Shown here: positions 11,313 to 25,209 of the stretch, piece by piece | How positions within the stretch are numbered: position 1 is the stretch's first letter | How the letters are laid out: every line of letters begins with the position of its first letter | NCBI RefSeq assembly: GCF_009389715.1 | Contig: NW_024068007.1 | Span: 75,001-139,000, forward strand | Origin: Phoenix dactylifera | Lineage: Eukaryota; Streptophyta; Magnoliopsida; Arecales; Arecaceae | DNA length: 64,000 bases | Direction: 5' to 3' | Position numbers and translations under genes: made by a program | The notes under the pieces: generated by a model | Told to the model about the DNA's origin: nothing | The model's input: only the letters and a program-made list of their open reading frames with translations | Database searches by the model: none

Positions 11313-12372
11313 AGAACGGCTGATTTATTAGTATAATTTTAGATTTAATTTTTACCTTAGTAGTTAGTATTTTTCTTTTGAAAAAAAAATTAAATTACAT
11401 CTTTACTACTATTTTTAATTCCCTGCACAGTCTGCATCAAACTCTGATATCATAGAAATTAGCCGTCTGATTGGACTCAAATTGACATTCTGAGACTTTT
11501 AAAACCATTAGATTAATACAAAATCTTGCTGCTTTCTGCTTAGAATTTTCTGCATTTAATTTTTTTAGAATAAGAAATTTGTTGTTATCATATCTTATTA
11601 ACCCTTGTTGCTAATTGAATTTAGAAAAAAAAAACTTTAAGAAAAGATCAAGGGTGATTATTCAAAAATTAAAAAAAAAGAGTGGAAAAATCTAAAATTT
11701 CAAATTTCAAATTTCAGAATTCAAATTTCAAACGTCAACTCATAAAATTTAAAAATAAATAAATAAATAAATAATTTGCTTGATCACCTATTCAATGAAA
11801 TTTAATGTCATGTCATAACACATTAAAAAAAAAATCTCTTGATTGTTGCATATAGGATAAGGCATCAGCATAAAATATTTTAAGGGCAGAATCCATTTAA
11901 AAAGATAAGGTCGGGATTTCATCACTCGTCCTTAGCCCAAAAATCACCCCAATGCATAAATATCCTAAGCTTAACTAAAATCAACTAGACGTTGGCCCCT
12001 AAGGACATTCGAGCTCAATAGGACGAAGACCACCGAAAGTTGCACCAATTTTGCTCTGTGGCTTTGTCCCTATAAGGGAGACAGTTCATCTGTTCGAGGC
12101 AAGTGGATTTTAAGTGGAACCTTTGCGAATGCATCGTGACCCCTCCACTTACCTGGGAGCTTACCTGGTCAACTCGGTTCATTAGACCGGATTGGAGGCT
12201 TAGGTGCCCCCTTCAAACCAGTTAGGAGCTGTCTAGAAATTTAAGAAAAACATTAGAAATTGAGGTGTAATGTTTTGTTGCATGTTTGATTGTAAATAGA
12301 TTTTCGTTTTTGGGTATCTTTAGTTGGTACTTATATTTATTTTTTTAAAAAAAAGAGAGAAAAATATTTTGC
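11313..12372 (+). other. Athila-like leader between primer site and gag
   Basis: AT-rich, with short homopolymers and AATAAATAAATA repeats near 11755. I see no coding potential; it is untranslated leader of the element. Confidence 0.6.
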
Positions 12373-15300
12373 ATGCTAAAATGGAATAGGGACGACACCG
12401 GTCGATTAAGTCGTACAACTTTAGATCATCCCTTAGGACATACCCCTGAAATTCCTTCTCAATATCTCACACCTTGTGAGATGGCTGATTTAAATGAAGA
12501 TGCGGGGAGTCACCACAATCGAGAACGAGAACCCCATGTTATGACTCTAAGACAATACCTACAACCGGCTAGGACTAGTCAGCCTTCATGCATAATTTTT
12601 CCTGATAATGTAGGACATTTTGACATCAAACCGGGGGTAATCCAATTGTGGCCCAAGTTTCATGGGTTAGAGTCCGAAAGTCCGTATCTTCATTTAAAGG
12701 ATTTTGAAGAATTGAGCATTACATTTAGAGTATCAAACGTCACCGAGGATGTCCTCAAGTTGACATTGTTTCCTTTCTCTCTAAAGGATAAGGCTAAAAC
12801 ATGGCTAAACTCTTTGCGACCTAGATCAATAAGAACTTGGCAAGATATGCAGAGAGAATTTTTAAAGAAGTTCTTCCTCACACAAAGGACCAACTTTTTG
12901 AAAAGACATATCAGCAATTTCCAACAAAAAGATAATGAAACATTTTATGAGTGTTGGAAAAGATTTAAAGACCTTCTTCTCTCATGTCCTCATCACGGGT
13001 TCGAAACTTGGAGAACCATTAGTTTCTATTATGAAGGTTTATCTCCCCAATTGAAACAGTTTGTAGAGACCATGTGCAATGGTAGATTTTTAGAAAAACA
13101 CCCTGATGAGGCGTGGGAATATTTGGATTCCCTTGTTGAGACTGCCCAACTTTGGGATAACGGGGATAGAAACAACAAGTCTTTGCCTAAGCCTACTAGC
13201 TCTGTACAGGGAGGCCTTTACAACCTCAGAACTGAGGATGATCTTCATGCTAAAATGGCAGCCCTCACTAGGAAGGTAGAAGAAATTGAGCTTAGGAAGG
13301 CTGAGCCTGTCAAAACTATAGAGGTTAGAAACGAGTGTTGTAGTATCTGCGATATGTCGGGTCATACCACTACAGATTGCCCCACCATACCGGCATTCAA
13401 AGAAGTCTTACACGATCAAGCAAATGCTATGAACTCCTACCAAAAGCCTTATAACGATCCATACTCGAATACATATAACCCTGGTTGGAAGAATCATCCA
13501 AACTTTAGGTGGAGAAATGATCATCCTCAACAGTCACAACATTCAGCTCCTCCACCCGCACATCCTACTTTTGCATCACCACCCTCTCAAAAGCCAAATA
13601 TCGAGGATACCTTGCAATCCATACAAACTTTTCTACAAGGTCAAGCTAATATCAATGCTCAAAATACTCGAAATTTTGAAGATATAAGGAACCAATTGTC
13701 AATGTTGACTACCGTCCTAAGTACCCAAGAGAAGGGTAAGCTTCCAGCTCAACCCCAACCTAACCCACAAGTGCACGGTAGTAATAATACGGCTCCTTCT
13801 AGTTCGCATACAGAGCATGCAAAGAGCATTATGACTTTGCATAATGGGAAAGTCATTGATCAAACCGTCCAATTGAGACCGCAGGTCACTTCTAATTCTA
13901 ATGCTCCCAAAGCCGATGAAAGGGACAAAGAAGAAGTTGAGGTCCCAACCTCTACCGAGAAAGTTGAATGTCCTTTTTCTCCACCTTTTCCACAACGGTT
14001 AAAGCCGTTGCAAAAGCTCGAACCTAATTCTGAAATTCTTGAGCTTTTTAAACAAGTAAAGATCAACATACCTCTTCTTGATGCAATCAAACAAGTACCC
14101 TCATATGCCAAATTTTTGAAGGACTTGTGTACTGTTAAGTGCCAATTAAATGTTAAGAAGAAGGCATTTTTAACTGAAAATGTGAGTGCTATTTTGCAGC
14201 ACAATATTCTCTCTAAATATAAAGATCCAGGTTGCCCAACCATCTCATGCATCATAGGCAACTTTAGGATAGAGCGAGCATTGTTAGATTTAGGAGCGAG
14301 TGTGAATTTGTTGCCATATTCTGTATATGAGTAACTTGGTTTAGGTGAGTTGAAGCCAACCTCCGTCACTTTGCAATTAGCTGACAAGTTAGTTAAAATT
14401 CCAAGGGGGATTATCGAGGATGTATTAGTCCAAGTAGACAAGTTCTACTTTTCTGTCGATTTTATTGTATTGGACACACATCCGGCTTCGAACTCACAGT
14501 CTCAGATTCCGGTTATTTTAGGACGTCCATTCCTTGCAACTTCTAATGCATTGATTAATTGTAGGAATGGCGTCATGAAGCTTTCTTTTGGTAATATGAC
14601 CTTAGAACTGAACATTTTTAATGTATGCAAACAACCCAATGATTCCGAAGAGAGTAAGGAGATTGATTGGGTTGAAACCATCGCAGAAGAATATTTGTTA
14701 GCTAAAGCAATTAACGACCCATCCAATGATAGCTTAATTGATTGATGTCCTAATGGAACCGATGACGATGATTTGTCAGTCACACCTATTGTGGATAATC
14801 TGGATATCAAGATGGTCAATGGGTGGAGACCAAAAGTAGGAGAATTTGAGAGGTTGTCGCCTCGAGAGGTGAAAATAGTACTATCCCATGAGCAAGCACC
14901 CAAGTTCGAATTGAAACCCTTACCGAAGGAACTCAAGTATGCCTTTCTTGGACCCGAGGACACTTACCCTATAATTATCTCGTCTGATCTTAATCATGAC
15001 CAAGAAAGAAAATTACTTGGTGTTCTAAAGAATCATAAAGGAGCTTTAGGGTGGTCTATTGCCGACTTGAAGGGGATTAGCCCCTTAGTTTGCACGCACC
15101 GGATATATTTGGAGGACAATGCCAAAACCACAAGACAAATGCAACGAAGGTTAAATCCTACAATGAGAGATGGTTAAGGCAGAAGTCCTCAAGTTGCTTG
15201 ACGTGGGTATTATTTACCCAATTTCCGACAGCAAGTGGGTAAGCCCTACTCAAGTCGTTCCTAAGAAATCGGGTTTGACGGTAGTAGAAAATGAACAAGG

Positions 15301-17749
15301 TGAACTAGTTCCAACTCGTGTCCAGACGAGTTGGCGCATGTGTGTTGACTACCGAAAGCTGAATTTGGTCACACGAAAGGATCACTTTCCTCTACCCTTC
15401 CTAGACCAAGTATTGGAGAGGGTTGCAGGGCATGATTTCTATTGTTTTTTCGATGGCTATTCGGGATATTATCAAATTGAAATTTTACCGGAAGATCAAG
15501 AGAAGACTACCTTCACTTGTCCTTTTGGCACATTTGCTTTCCGACGAATGCCATTCGGGTTGTGTAATGCACCTGCAACATTCCAAAGATGCATGCTCAG
15601 CATCTTTGAAGACATGAACGAGAAATTTTTGAAAGTGTTCATGGACGACTTCTCCGTTTTTGGCGACACATTTGATGATTGCCTGTCACATTTACAAGCT
15701 GTCTTAGCTTGATGTATGGAAAAGAATTTGATACTGAATTGGAAGAAATGCCACTTCATGGTGCCAAAGGGAATTGTCTTAGGACATATTGTTTCATCGA
15801 AGGGCATGGAAGTAGATAGAGCTAAGACTGATTTAATTGCTAAGCTACCTGCACCCAAGACGGTTAGAGATGTTAGATCATTTTTGGGTCACGCCGGATT
15901 TTATAGAAGGTTCATCAAGGACTTTAGTATCATATCTTGACCATTATGTAATTTCCTATCCCTTGATATACCGTTCAATTGGACTGAAACCTGTCAGGAG
16001 GCATTCAAAAAGTTGAAGTCTATGCTTAGCACTGCACCCATCGTGCGACCACCCGATTGGTCATTACCTTTTGAGATTATGTGCGACGCTAGCGACTATG
16101 CAATAGGAGCTGTCCTAGGACAACGAAAGGATAATAAGCCATATGTCATTTACTATGCAAGCAAAACCTTAAACGATGCTCAAATGAATTACACTACCAC
16201 CGAGAAGGAATTGCTTGCAGTAGTATTTGCCTTAGATAAATTTCGCTCTTATATCCTTGGTGCTCCTATTGTTATCTTCACGGACCATGCGGCACTAAAA
16301 TATTTGTTGGATAAGAAAGAAGCCAAACCACGCTTAATACGATGGATACTTCTACTCCAAGAATTTGACATCACTATCAAAGATAAAAAAGGAGTAGAGA
16401 ATGTGGTTGCTGACCATTTATCACGATTAGTTTTTCATGATTCAGTGCCACAGTTTTCCATCAAGGACTCATTCCCTGAAGAGCAGTTGTTTGCACTTTC
16501 TAGTATACCATGGTATGCAGATATTGTAAATTTTCTTGTTACAAGCCGGATGCCGGAGCATTAGGGGTCGACAGATAGAAAAATTTTCTTGCGCGAAGTA
16601 AAGAATTATTACTATGACGAACCCTATTTGTTTAAATATTGCAATGATCAAATCTTTAAAAAATGCATACCGGATCATGATATACAAAGCGTACTTTCTT
16701 TCTGCCACACTGATGCTTGCGGTGGACACTTTGCCTCTAAGAAAACTGTTGCAAAAGTTTTGCAATGTGGTTTCTATTGGCCCACTATGTTCAAAGATGC
16801 CCACGAGTTCTGCAGGACATGTGATCCATGTCAACGTATTGGAAGTCTAACTCGTAGGCAAATGATGCCTCTTCAACCCATTGCTATTATCGAAATTTTC
16901 GATTGTTGGGGCATCGATTTTATGGGCCCATTCCCACCATATTTTGGATATGAGTACATTTTAGTCGGTGTCGAATATGTGTCCAAATGGGTAGAAGCTG
17001 TTGCTTGTAAGACCAATGATCACAAACCCGTCCTGAAGTTTTTAAAAGAAAATATTTTTTCACAATTTGGAATGCCTAATGTCATAATTAGTGATGGTGG
17101 AAAACACTTTTGTAATAAGCCTTTTGAGACATTATTAAAAAAGTATGGTGTCACCCACAAAGTTGCTACCCCATATCACCCGTAAACTAGTGGCCAAGTA
17201 GAATTAGCCAATAGGGAGATCAAGCGTATTTTAGAGAAAACGGTGAACCCATCACGAAAAGATTGGTCCTTGAAACTATCAGATGCATTATGGGCCTATC
17301 GTACTGCATACAAAACCATTCTTGGCATGTCTCCCTACCGGCTAGTCTATGGAAAAGCGTGTCATCTGCCTGTAGAAATAGAACATAAATCGTATCGGGC
17401 AATTAGAAAATTGAATTTTGATTTACAAGATGCCGGTCTAGCTAGAAAATTGCAATTAAACGAGCTTAATGAGATTTGCAGAGATGCTTATGACAATGCT
17501 AAAATTTGCAAAGAACGAATGAAGATCTTACATGATAAATCAATTTTAAAAAAATCTTTTGAACCTTTGCAAAAAGTTCTTTTATATGATTTCCGCTTAC
17601 ATCTGTTTCCTGGTAAGTTGCGATCGAGATGGATAGGTCCTTACATTATAAAAACTGTTTTTCCACATGGGGCGGTTGAGATTGAGAATCCACGGGATGG
17701 TAGAATTTTTAAGGTAAATGGACATAGGTTAAAACCCTTTTCTTGAGAA

Positions 17750-19252
17750 TTTTGCAGATGAAGAGGACTCCTTTTCCTTAGGGGAGCCTTCTTATGACTG
17801 AGCATGAAGGCAAAGGTATGTGTATATTAGTTAGGATTATTTTTTCTAGTTTTGTAGGTTTTATTTTCTGGATATCAACAGCTCAAGGTATTCTTCTTCT
17901 CTTCAATATTATTTTCTCTACTGTCTTTCATTATAGCTTTCTTGTATCTATTACATTGAGGACAATGCAATGTTTAAGTTGGGGGGAGGGAAGTATTTTG
18001 CAAAAAAAAAAAAAAAAAAATTGCATTCTTTTCTAAGCAAATGCACATGTATTTTCATATTGAGTTTGTGCAACTATTAAGGCAAGGAATACATGCGTAC
18101 TATGACTGATCAGAGACCTATTATTAGATCCCCGCACATGTATTTAATGATTATAGGAAGGCCTCAGGAGTTCACATTTGTTTAATGCATTTTTATTAAG
18201 CCATATCTGTAAAAGAAGTACGAGTATCTTTGTCCGTACTATAAGGTTCTTGATTTGGTTTTCACATAAAGATAGAGATTGAATACCCGGCTAGATCATC
18301 TAAGTGCCTTATGTTCCGACCTTGGTTGACCTATAGTCACGTTGCAGTCACATTATATGGTTCAGTTTACCTTCTCTATCTTTAAAAAAAAATAAAAAAA
18401 ATAAATAAATAAATGAGGAGATGACAAGTCTAACCTCGTGGCGTAGTCTGGTTCGAGTAATTAAGCCCGAGGGGTGTTTTACCTAATGCCTTGAGCCAAC
18501 TGGATCAGGAGTCATTGGCCGAAAACTCGCTACATGGATCTTACTAGAGCCTAAGGGGGTTGGACTATTGTAATCGTCATATTTGTTTAAAAATAAAAAT
18601 AAGCATGAATAAGGTTGGTTGGACTGAACCCAGTGACATGTGGTAATGGCTGGTTTGACTCCATTAACTTGGAACTCTGTGTACTTTGGACGTTTAGCTG
18701 GGCTTGATAGCTCCTTCTTTATATGCGAACCATTTTTGACAAATTTAGACAACATGAGATATTCTGAAAATTTGATAGATCAGGCTCTAATAAACTGTAG
18801 TAAACACTTGTGAACTTGAGTAGTGCACCTAAAATTCAAGCAGTGCTATGTTGTGGTGGAGGTATTAGTGCTCTAAGAAAGTCATACTCTTTTATGCACA
18901 CTACACTTTCATATTTTCCTTGCTTTGATAGTTGCCATGCTTAAAAATATATATTAGTTACATGAGTATTAGCTTAAAATTTAGGACCTCATGTCATATC
19001 ATTCATGATGTTTGTGGGTAACATCTCTACAAACCCTCACGAGACAACACTCGTCCGCTAGGGTAACCTAGGGGTTTAACGGCTTGTTGCACGAGCTAAG
19101 TGCAATCGTGATGTCCTACGAAAGTGGGTACGTATCTTAGTTTTGTGTTTTTAGCTTCAATAAAAAGTCATAGGTTAGACCACACCTTTTGTGCTCTCAT
19201 TATTGTTTGCTCGTTAATTACTAGAGACTAGCAATAAGCTAGTTGGGGGATA
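17750..19252 (+). other. Athila-like 3' internal tail, no gene seen
   Basis: Lies between the end of the integrase region and the 3' LTR. In Athila relatives an env-like frame can sit here, but I see none. It contains A-runs (18001-18019) and ends in a polypurine tract TTGGGGGATA abutting the LTR. Confidence 0.7.
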
Positions 19253-20976
19253 TGATGAGAGCACAAAAGTGTGTTATACACGTTGCTTAAATTAATATTA
19301 TTGCTAACAAATAATGATAAAAGGGCTGCATTAATTTTATATTTTATTTGGCATAGATTATCGTAAATCAGAGTTTAAATGTGAATTTGGTTGACTTCTA
19401 GCCTGATTACACTGGAACAGAATTGAACCTGGTCAAGCACACTTGCACAGGGACACATGGCAGCCATCCGGAGGCAACGCAAGATGGATCCACAAAGGGT
19501 CTAATTTCATCATCCGGGAGGATCCAAAAGCCCGCAACACCATCCACGTCTGCATCTGATGCTTCCAGACCCGTTTCAGCTCCAACGTCGCAGCAACTGT
19601 GATCAAAGCCTCCTCCTTCCGCGATCAGCTCCTTCTTCCACTCGAACCCGTGAAACTTCCCAGCATCCCGTCCACCGTGTCAGTCTTCTCCCACGTTCCC
19701 ATCCATTCCAGCCGAGATCAGCGCCTCCCAGCAGCTCGTGACCAGCTCCCGTGCACAATCCCAGCGTCCGCCTCCTCCTCAAGCCTCACGCATCTCACCC
19801 TCCATGTCACAGATCCCAGCATCCCGTCTCCATAGCGTCCGCGAAGCATCCGTGATCAACGCCCTCTGCTTCCACCATCTCCCAGCTCCAGCCATGATCC
19901 AAGCAGCGGATCCCAGCTTCCTTCCCAAGTCGAATCCGCGTCCATCCCGTGCGAAAACAGGGAGAGCAACGATCCCCACCATCCCGTGATCCACTCCTTC
20001 CGACTGCAAGCATCCTCTTCTGTCCGCATTCACCAGCGTCTGCAATCAAGGATCCACTCTAGCCCATGATTCAAGCCATCCTCCGCGCCGGATTCACATC
20101 TTCTTCAAAGCAATCCTGCGGCCAGCTCCATCGATCCAGCCGATCCCGTGCATTCCGCCCCAACCATCATGCAGGCGTTCTTCCTCCTCTCCACGCAAAA
20201 TCAGATCCATCGCTGGCTGATCTCTGGTGGGATCTATAAGAGGAGGAGAAAGGGGCTCCGATTTGAGGGAGAAAACAGGAGGAAGAACAGGGGTGGCGGC
20301 TGTTGCGGTTGAGGGAAAAGAGAAGAAGGAAACAGGGTATGCCCTGTTTCCGAAAAGAAAAAGAAAAAAAAAAGGAATAAGAGAGGGAAAGGCTAGAGAG
20401 GGAAAGGCTAGTGTTTTTGTAATGGGAGGCTAACACCTTTGGTCAAGGGTGATGGAAGAACTCTTGATAGTTTGCTTTCTTCAAGTAAATTCTGAACGAT
20501 TATTTTCTTTGATTTACATCTATTATATGCTCTTGGTTCTTGCATACTTATTTGTTAGATAGATCTTGTACGGTTTATATTTATTGATGCATGGGTTGTT
20601 TCGATTTTTTTGATTTATCGTAGACGTAACCGGCACGATAAATACTTGAATGTTGAATTCATGTTTTCAAAGTATATATTCCATGCTTAGAACTATTCTA
20701 TCTAATTAATCCTTAATCAAGAATCGCAAAAATTTAATTGTTGAAAATAACATTATCAAGGGAGAATCCAGATCCTTAGCCTTCTCTATATTCTTGAACG
20801 TTGTTTCATTGTCTATTATTCTCTGCTTTTAATTTTTGAAGATCAACTAAAAATTACTTCTAAAAATTACGCTAATAATCTATAGAACGTTTCCTGAGGA
20901 ATCGACCTCGAACTTCCGAGTTATACTACTTGTGCGATTCTCCTGCACTTGGGAGAACAGTTTTATTTTTGCACCA
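19253..20976 (+). repeat. Athila-like 3' LTR
   Basis: Direct repeat of 9570-11291 with about 2% divergence. The hairpin is repeated at 20328-20351. Confidence 0.94.
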
Positions 20977-23900
20977 ACCGCAAGGATATATATATATTTA
21001 TAATAATAATATAATAATAAATAATATAATAATAGAAAATAGTGAAAATAAATTAATAATAAAATTATAATAAAATAAATAATTTTATTAATTATTATAT
21101 AAGATATCATATAATAATATGATAATTATAATAAAATTATTAATATAACATATTAATTCTAATAAAATTATATTAGAATAAATTAAAATCCTTTGTGCCG
21201 GTACACTAGGTGGACCGTAAGGAGGACTCAAAGTTCAAGATAATGTAAAGTGAGGAACAAAAGTAGGGATGCACATTGGGCCAACACAGCCAGCCTTATA
21301 AGAAAGTTGGGTCAATATGTTTATAGGCTTACATGCAAAATCGGCCCCAGATTGAGCCAGTGATTTATAGCCCAATGATCAGGCCCAGTCCGGCCCTTAA
21401 CTTGCATGGCATGTTCATGTTTATTTGGCATGTATGTTATATAAATATAGTCAAAATATAATGCTAAAAATTGTTTGTCATGTAGGATTGGTGTGTATTA
21501 CTGCTGGGACACTTGTTACACTATAAAATTTCTGTGGAACTACCTCACAACTATCAAGCTCAGTCTACACCATCAATGGACAACGGTTTAGCCAACAATA
21601 TATGATGATCTCAACCAGTCACATTGTATCAATATCATAGATGTGTCGTCATCTTTTTTTTTTTTTTTTGTGGTAGAACAAGTGTTATTCTTAAATGCAC
21701 TTGATGTTTTCTCCCTTAGATTGCTGGTATGGTGGGGCCTTTTTAATCCAAGTTGGAAGGAGGGAAAAAATGAGGCCTCAGAACTTTGTTTATAGCCCAA
21801 TAAGAATCAAGGATTAAGTATTAGAGCCCTAAGTAGCCCATTATGTCATCACTAATGCAAGTGCCTCATTTTAGGATCTTCAATTAAGACAATGTTGGCA
21901 CGGGGTATTTTATTTCTTTCCTTTTTTTTTTAATTTAGGGGAAGGAATAAAACATACAACCAGTAAAATCACTGTTGACCAATATTCAGGGAAACACTTT
22001 CAAAATTCAAACCTGGAAAATACTCCATGGATAAGGGTTAAGCAACCTTTGGGCTGTTGCTTAGTTTATAAATGATAGTTTTCGGATGGTTGATTTCTTT
22101 TTTCATAAATTAGAAAGAGGTGGCTTGATTACTTTTTTGAACTTGTTGAGCTTTCAAGTATTCTAAATGTGTTGATATTTTTTTTCCTTTGAAATATTAG
22201 TATTATTTGCAAACAAGACTATATTGCTTCCATAAAAAGAAAAAAAGTACTGTATCCTACTAGGTGCACCACCTTCTATGGCTAGGAGGTTTCATATGCA
22301 AATCTCAGAAGATGGGTGTTCAAGTGTTTCTCATGGGTTATTTTTCCAATGAATTCAATAAAATGAGTGGTGACACTCCACCTAATACTCTTAACCAATC
22401 CATCTCAATAACTTCATCAATTTAGCGGTCGACATGTAATTGCAAACATGTTGCAACTTCGAACCATGCAAATCCATTCTCCAGTGAAAACTCAATTCTA
22501 ACACAAACTCTAATGTTTCAGTGAGTTTTAAGCAACCAAACGTATTTATGATTAAAGATAATTAATAGAAATTCATTGTGAGAACTAGTCCATTGAACAT
22601 CATAGGAAAAAAAAAAATCATTGAAACATCTTCTCGTCACCTTTCAAGTGTCACTCTTCAACATTTGAACACAAACCCCAATTAGCAACAAATGCATGAA
22701 CCAACCGAAGCATGAAGAGTATTCTGGCGGTTGTCTCCTAGTAGGGAAGCAAAGCATGAACCCAAATCTTGGAGTCCTAATTAATGGCATCATATCCATT
22801 TGAATCTAGGAGAATCAGTGCCCTAACATGTGTCATGTGTCTGGGGATGGTGGGGAATGCTTCACAAGTGGGAGTAAGTTAATAAATAAATGAATAATAA
22901 TACACAGAAATAGATGCACCTACTTTATATATGCTCTCCTTTCTCCGGGTCAATAAGAAAAAACTCATATTAATACTTTGCTTACCATGTGATGCACCTC
23001 GGAAAAGGGTTTTCTGGATAAAATGATAGCCCCTCTATGCACAGAGCCCCTGAAAAACAACCACCACATGCCCCTCCTTCCCCTCTGTTAAAACTGACTG
23101 AGATAAACTATCTCTTACTCCAAGAAATTAGCTTAGTTTGATAAAAGAAAGAAAGAAAGCATAAGCATAAGCATAAGATGTATTATGCCACATGGTAGTC
23201 AAACAGTTATAAACCGACCAAATGAGGAGAACCTGGCCATTGGGAGGTGGTCAAAGTGGGAGGGAATGAAGCCATGGAGTGAGTGATGAGATCAACCACA
23301 TTCATATACTTGTATTTTCTATAACATATAGGGGAAGGGGTGTGTGGGTTTAGGGATCAGTCAATGGCAAGAAGGTTGGGATTTTTGTATTTCTCAAGGC
23401 AATGTGCCACCAAATGACTTGATTCTCAGTATTCTTACGTGCCATGTGACCAACTAATTGATTCTAGTTTGGCACCAGAGCATATTGCTAACCTCCTGAT
23501 GTTTAATTAAAGTGGCTATGAAACCATTTGATGCACTAAAAAAAAAAACTTCTAGTTTGGAAGTTGGTCGACGTAGTTGGTTTTAGCTCCAAATATGTTT
23601 GGATTTCTGTTAGATATTTTAAACCCACATGCCAAGAATTGTGAAGAAGAACAAGAGGTGATGCATGCCTTCATCCATAATGTCAGCAATTCATGCCACG
23701 TTAACCAAGATGCATTCACAACTTCAGATTTCGGCATTGTGGAACTTGAGTATGGATTGGGGGATTCAAATCACTCTGGCAACCAAGAATGAAACCAAGT
23801 TAAGTCAGCCCATCAAGCTAATCATGCATTAGTTGCCTTATCGATTCACCAAATAACTAAGAAATTTTATTGATGTAACTCTGAAGGTGCAATTCATCTT

Positions 23901-25129
23901 CAGCTTGTATGTTCTGCATCTCTGTACGACTTGACGAAGTAGCTCCACATGATCTTTCCTTTATTTTGGATCAAAGCTTGGGTCTTGCAAGGTAAGGTTG
24001 GGTCTTCACTTGAAAGCCAAAGCTTTTTTCTGATGAATAATAACTTAGATGCTTCATAGATGTACTTAATTCCTAAATTAAGCCTATGGTGAATTTCTTA
24101 CAAGGGTTGGTAGATTAAGGTGGGTAGAATAACAAGAGTTTCTAAATTGAACTAAGCAAAAGTTATAAAATCGCTTTAAATATTTATAGTGATGTACTGG
24201 TGGCAAAAAATGCCTTTATAGCTATTATAGCTCCAATTTAGCGAACAATATTCATATTTTGACTCAGAAAAGGTTGTAGCCATATAAAAACTGCCATTAT
24301 AGGGACCATTTTTTGCCGCTATAATTATTCATAATTCTTAGAGGTAATTTTTTTTATCGCTATACACACAAACTGTTTTTAGATACAAATATCATTTAAC
24401 CTCTATAAAACTCATCACTAGGACTCCATTTTCTTGTAATGAGAAAGTCCAATTGTTTCCCATTTGTTCTTATTAATCATCAGCGAGCTAGCTAAAGAGA
24501 AGCTCGACAACATTTAGAAGATACAAAGCTCCTGATCAACAGACAAAAGAGACTTAGTGGTTGGTGGGAGACTCATATCAAACAAATGAAGCTACAAGTA
24601 ATGTCCTTGCCTATGTTCGCAAGTGCATCTGTGACTTGGTTACCCTCCCAACTCCCAAGAGACACTGATAGCCTAGAACTAGTACAAGTCTAGCAAAGTG
24701 GTCCAAATATTCTAAAGAGATGAGTGGTAGCTGTTAAACATTAGGTGGCTCACTGGATCATCATTAGTGAGTCCCTTTCCATCTGGATCCTAGCAGCTTG
24801 AAGGGCTTCAACCGTATAAATGACAGGGACAGTGTTTTAAGCTGCTACTAATTCAACAAGTGGGACATTGTAAGGTTGAGAAACCACTTGCCATAAAAAC
24901 GAAATCTTGTTGCTTTTGAATGAAAGTACCAAAGTTAATTATGTAATTAAAGGCCTTGATGGGTGTCCAACCAGTCTGGTTGCACTTAGGAGAGGTCCAG
25001 GATTTGAATCTCGCAGGTGGTGATATCTGCACTGTATTTCTCAAAAGAACAAGGCTCCAAGAGAACAGGATGACCAAGCTAGCAGAGAATATAATGGTGG
25101 TTATCTTTCGTAGTGATAATAAGGTGCAT

Positions 25130-25209
25130 GGATGTTGTGGTTGAAATGTTAGAATATAGAGCATGGATCCATGTTGTGGTTGAAATGTTAGAATACAGAG
25201 CATGGATCC
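25130..25209 (+). repeat. Short tandem duplication (unit about 40 bases)
   Basis: Two adjacent near-identical copies of a unit containing ATGTTGTGGTTGAAATG and AGAGCATGGATCC. Confidence 0.8.

Larger units (their letters stand above)
9570..20976 (+). mobile_element. Athila-like Gypsy LTR retrotransposon, 11.4 kb, coding region broken
   Basis: Bounded by a 5-base duplication ACCGC (9565-9569, 20977-20981) and 1.72-kb LTRs. Inside, in order: tRNA-Asp-type primer-binding site, a leader of about 1 kb, gag (about 12370-13950; zinc knuckle CSICDMSGHTTTDC), aspartic protease (LLDLGASVNLLP, about 14290), reverse transcriptase (about 15200-15700; MCVDYRKLN, FMDD), RNase H (about 16060-16420), integrase (about 16690-17200, HHCC and catalytic core) and a 1.5-kb tail without a recognisable gene. 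Reverse transcriptase before integrase makes it Gypsy; tRNA-Asp priming and long LTRs suggest Athila. The coding region is interrupted in about seven places. By my count the LTRs differ at about 33 sites (1.9%), mostly transitions, giving about 0.7 million years at the rice LTR rate of 1.3e-8, or older if this lineage evolves slowly. Confidence 0.95.

Noticed and set aside
23577-23792. 71-codon frame (MVLAPNMFGF..)
   Set aside because: No domain, promoter or splice support, and an overlapping frame lies on the other strand.
24180-24450. Possible further CACTA-like miniature element (ends near TTTTCTTGTAATG)
   Set aside because: No convincing CACTA start or matching short duplication could be found.
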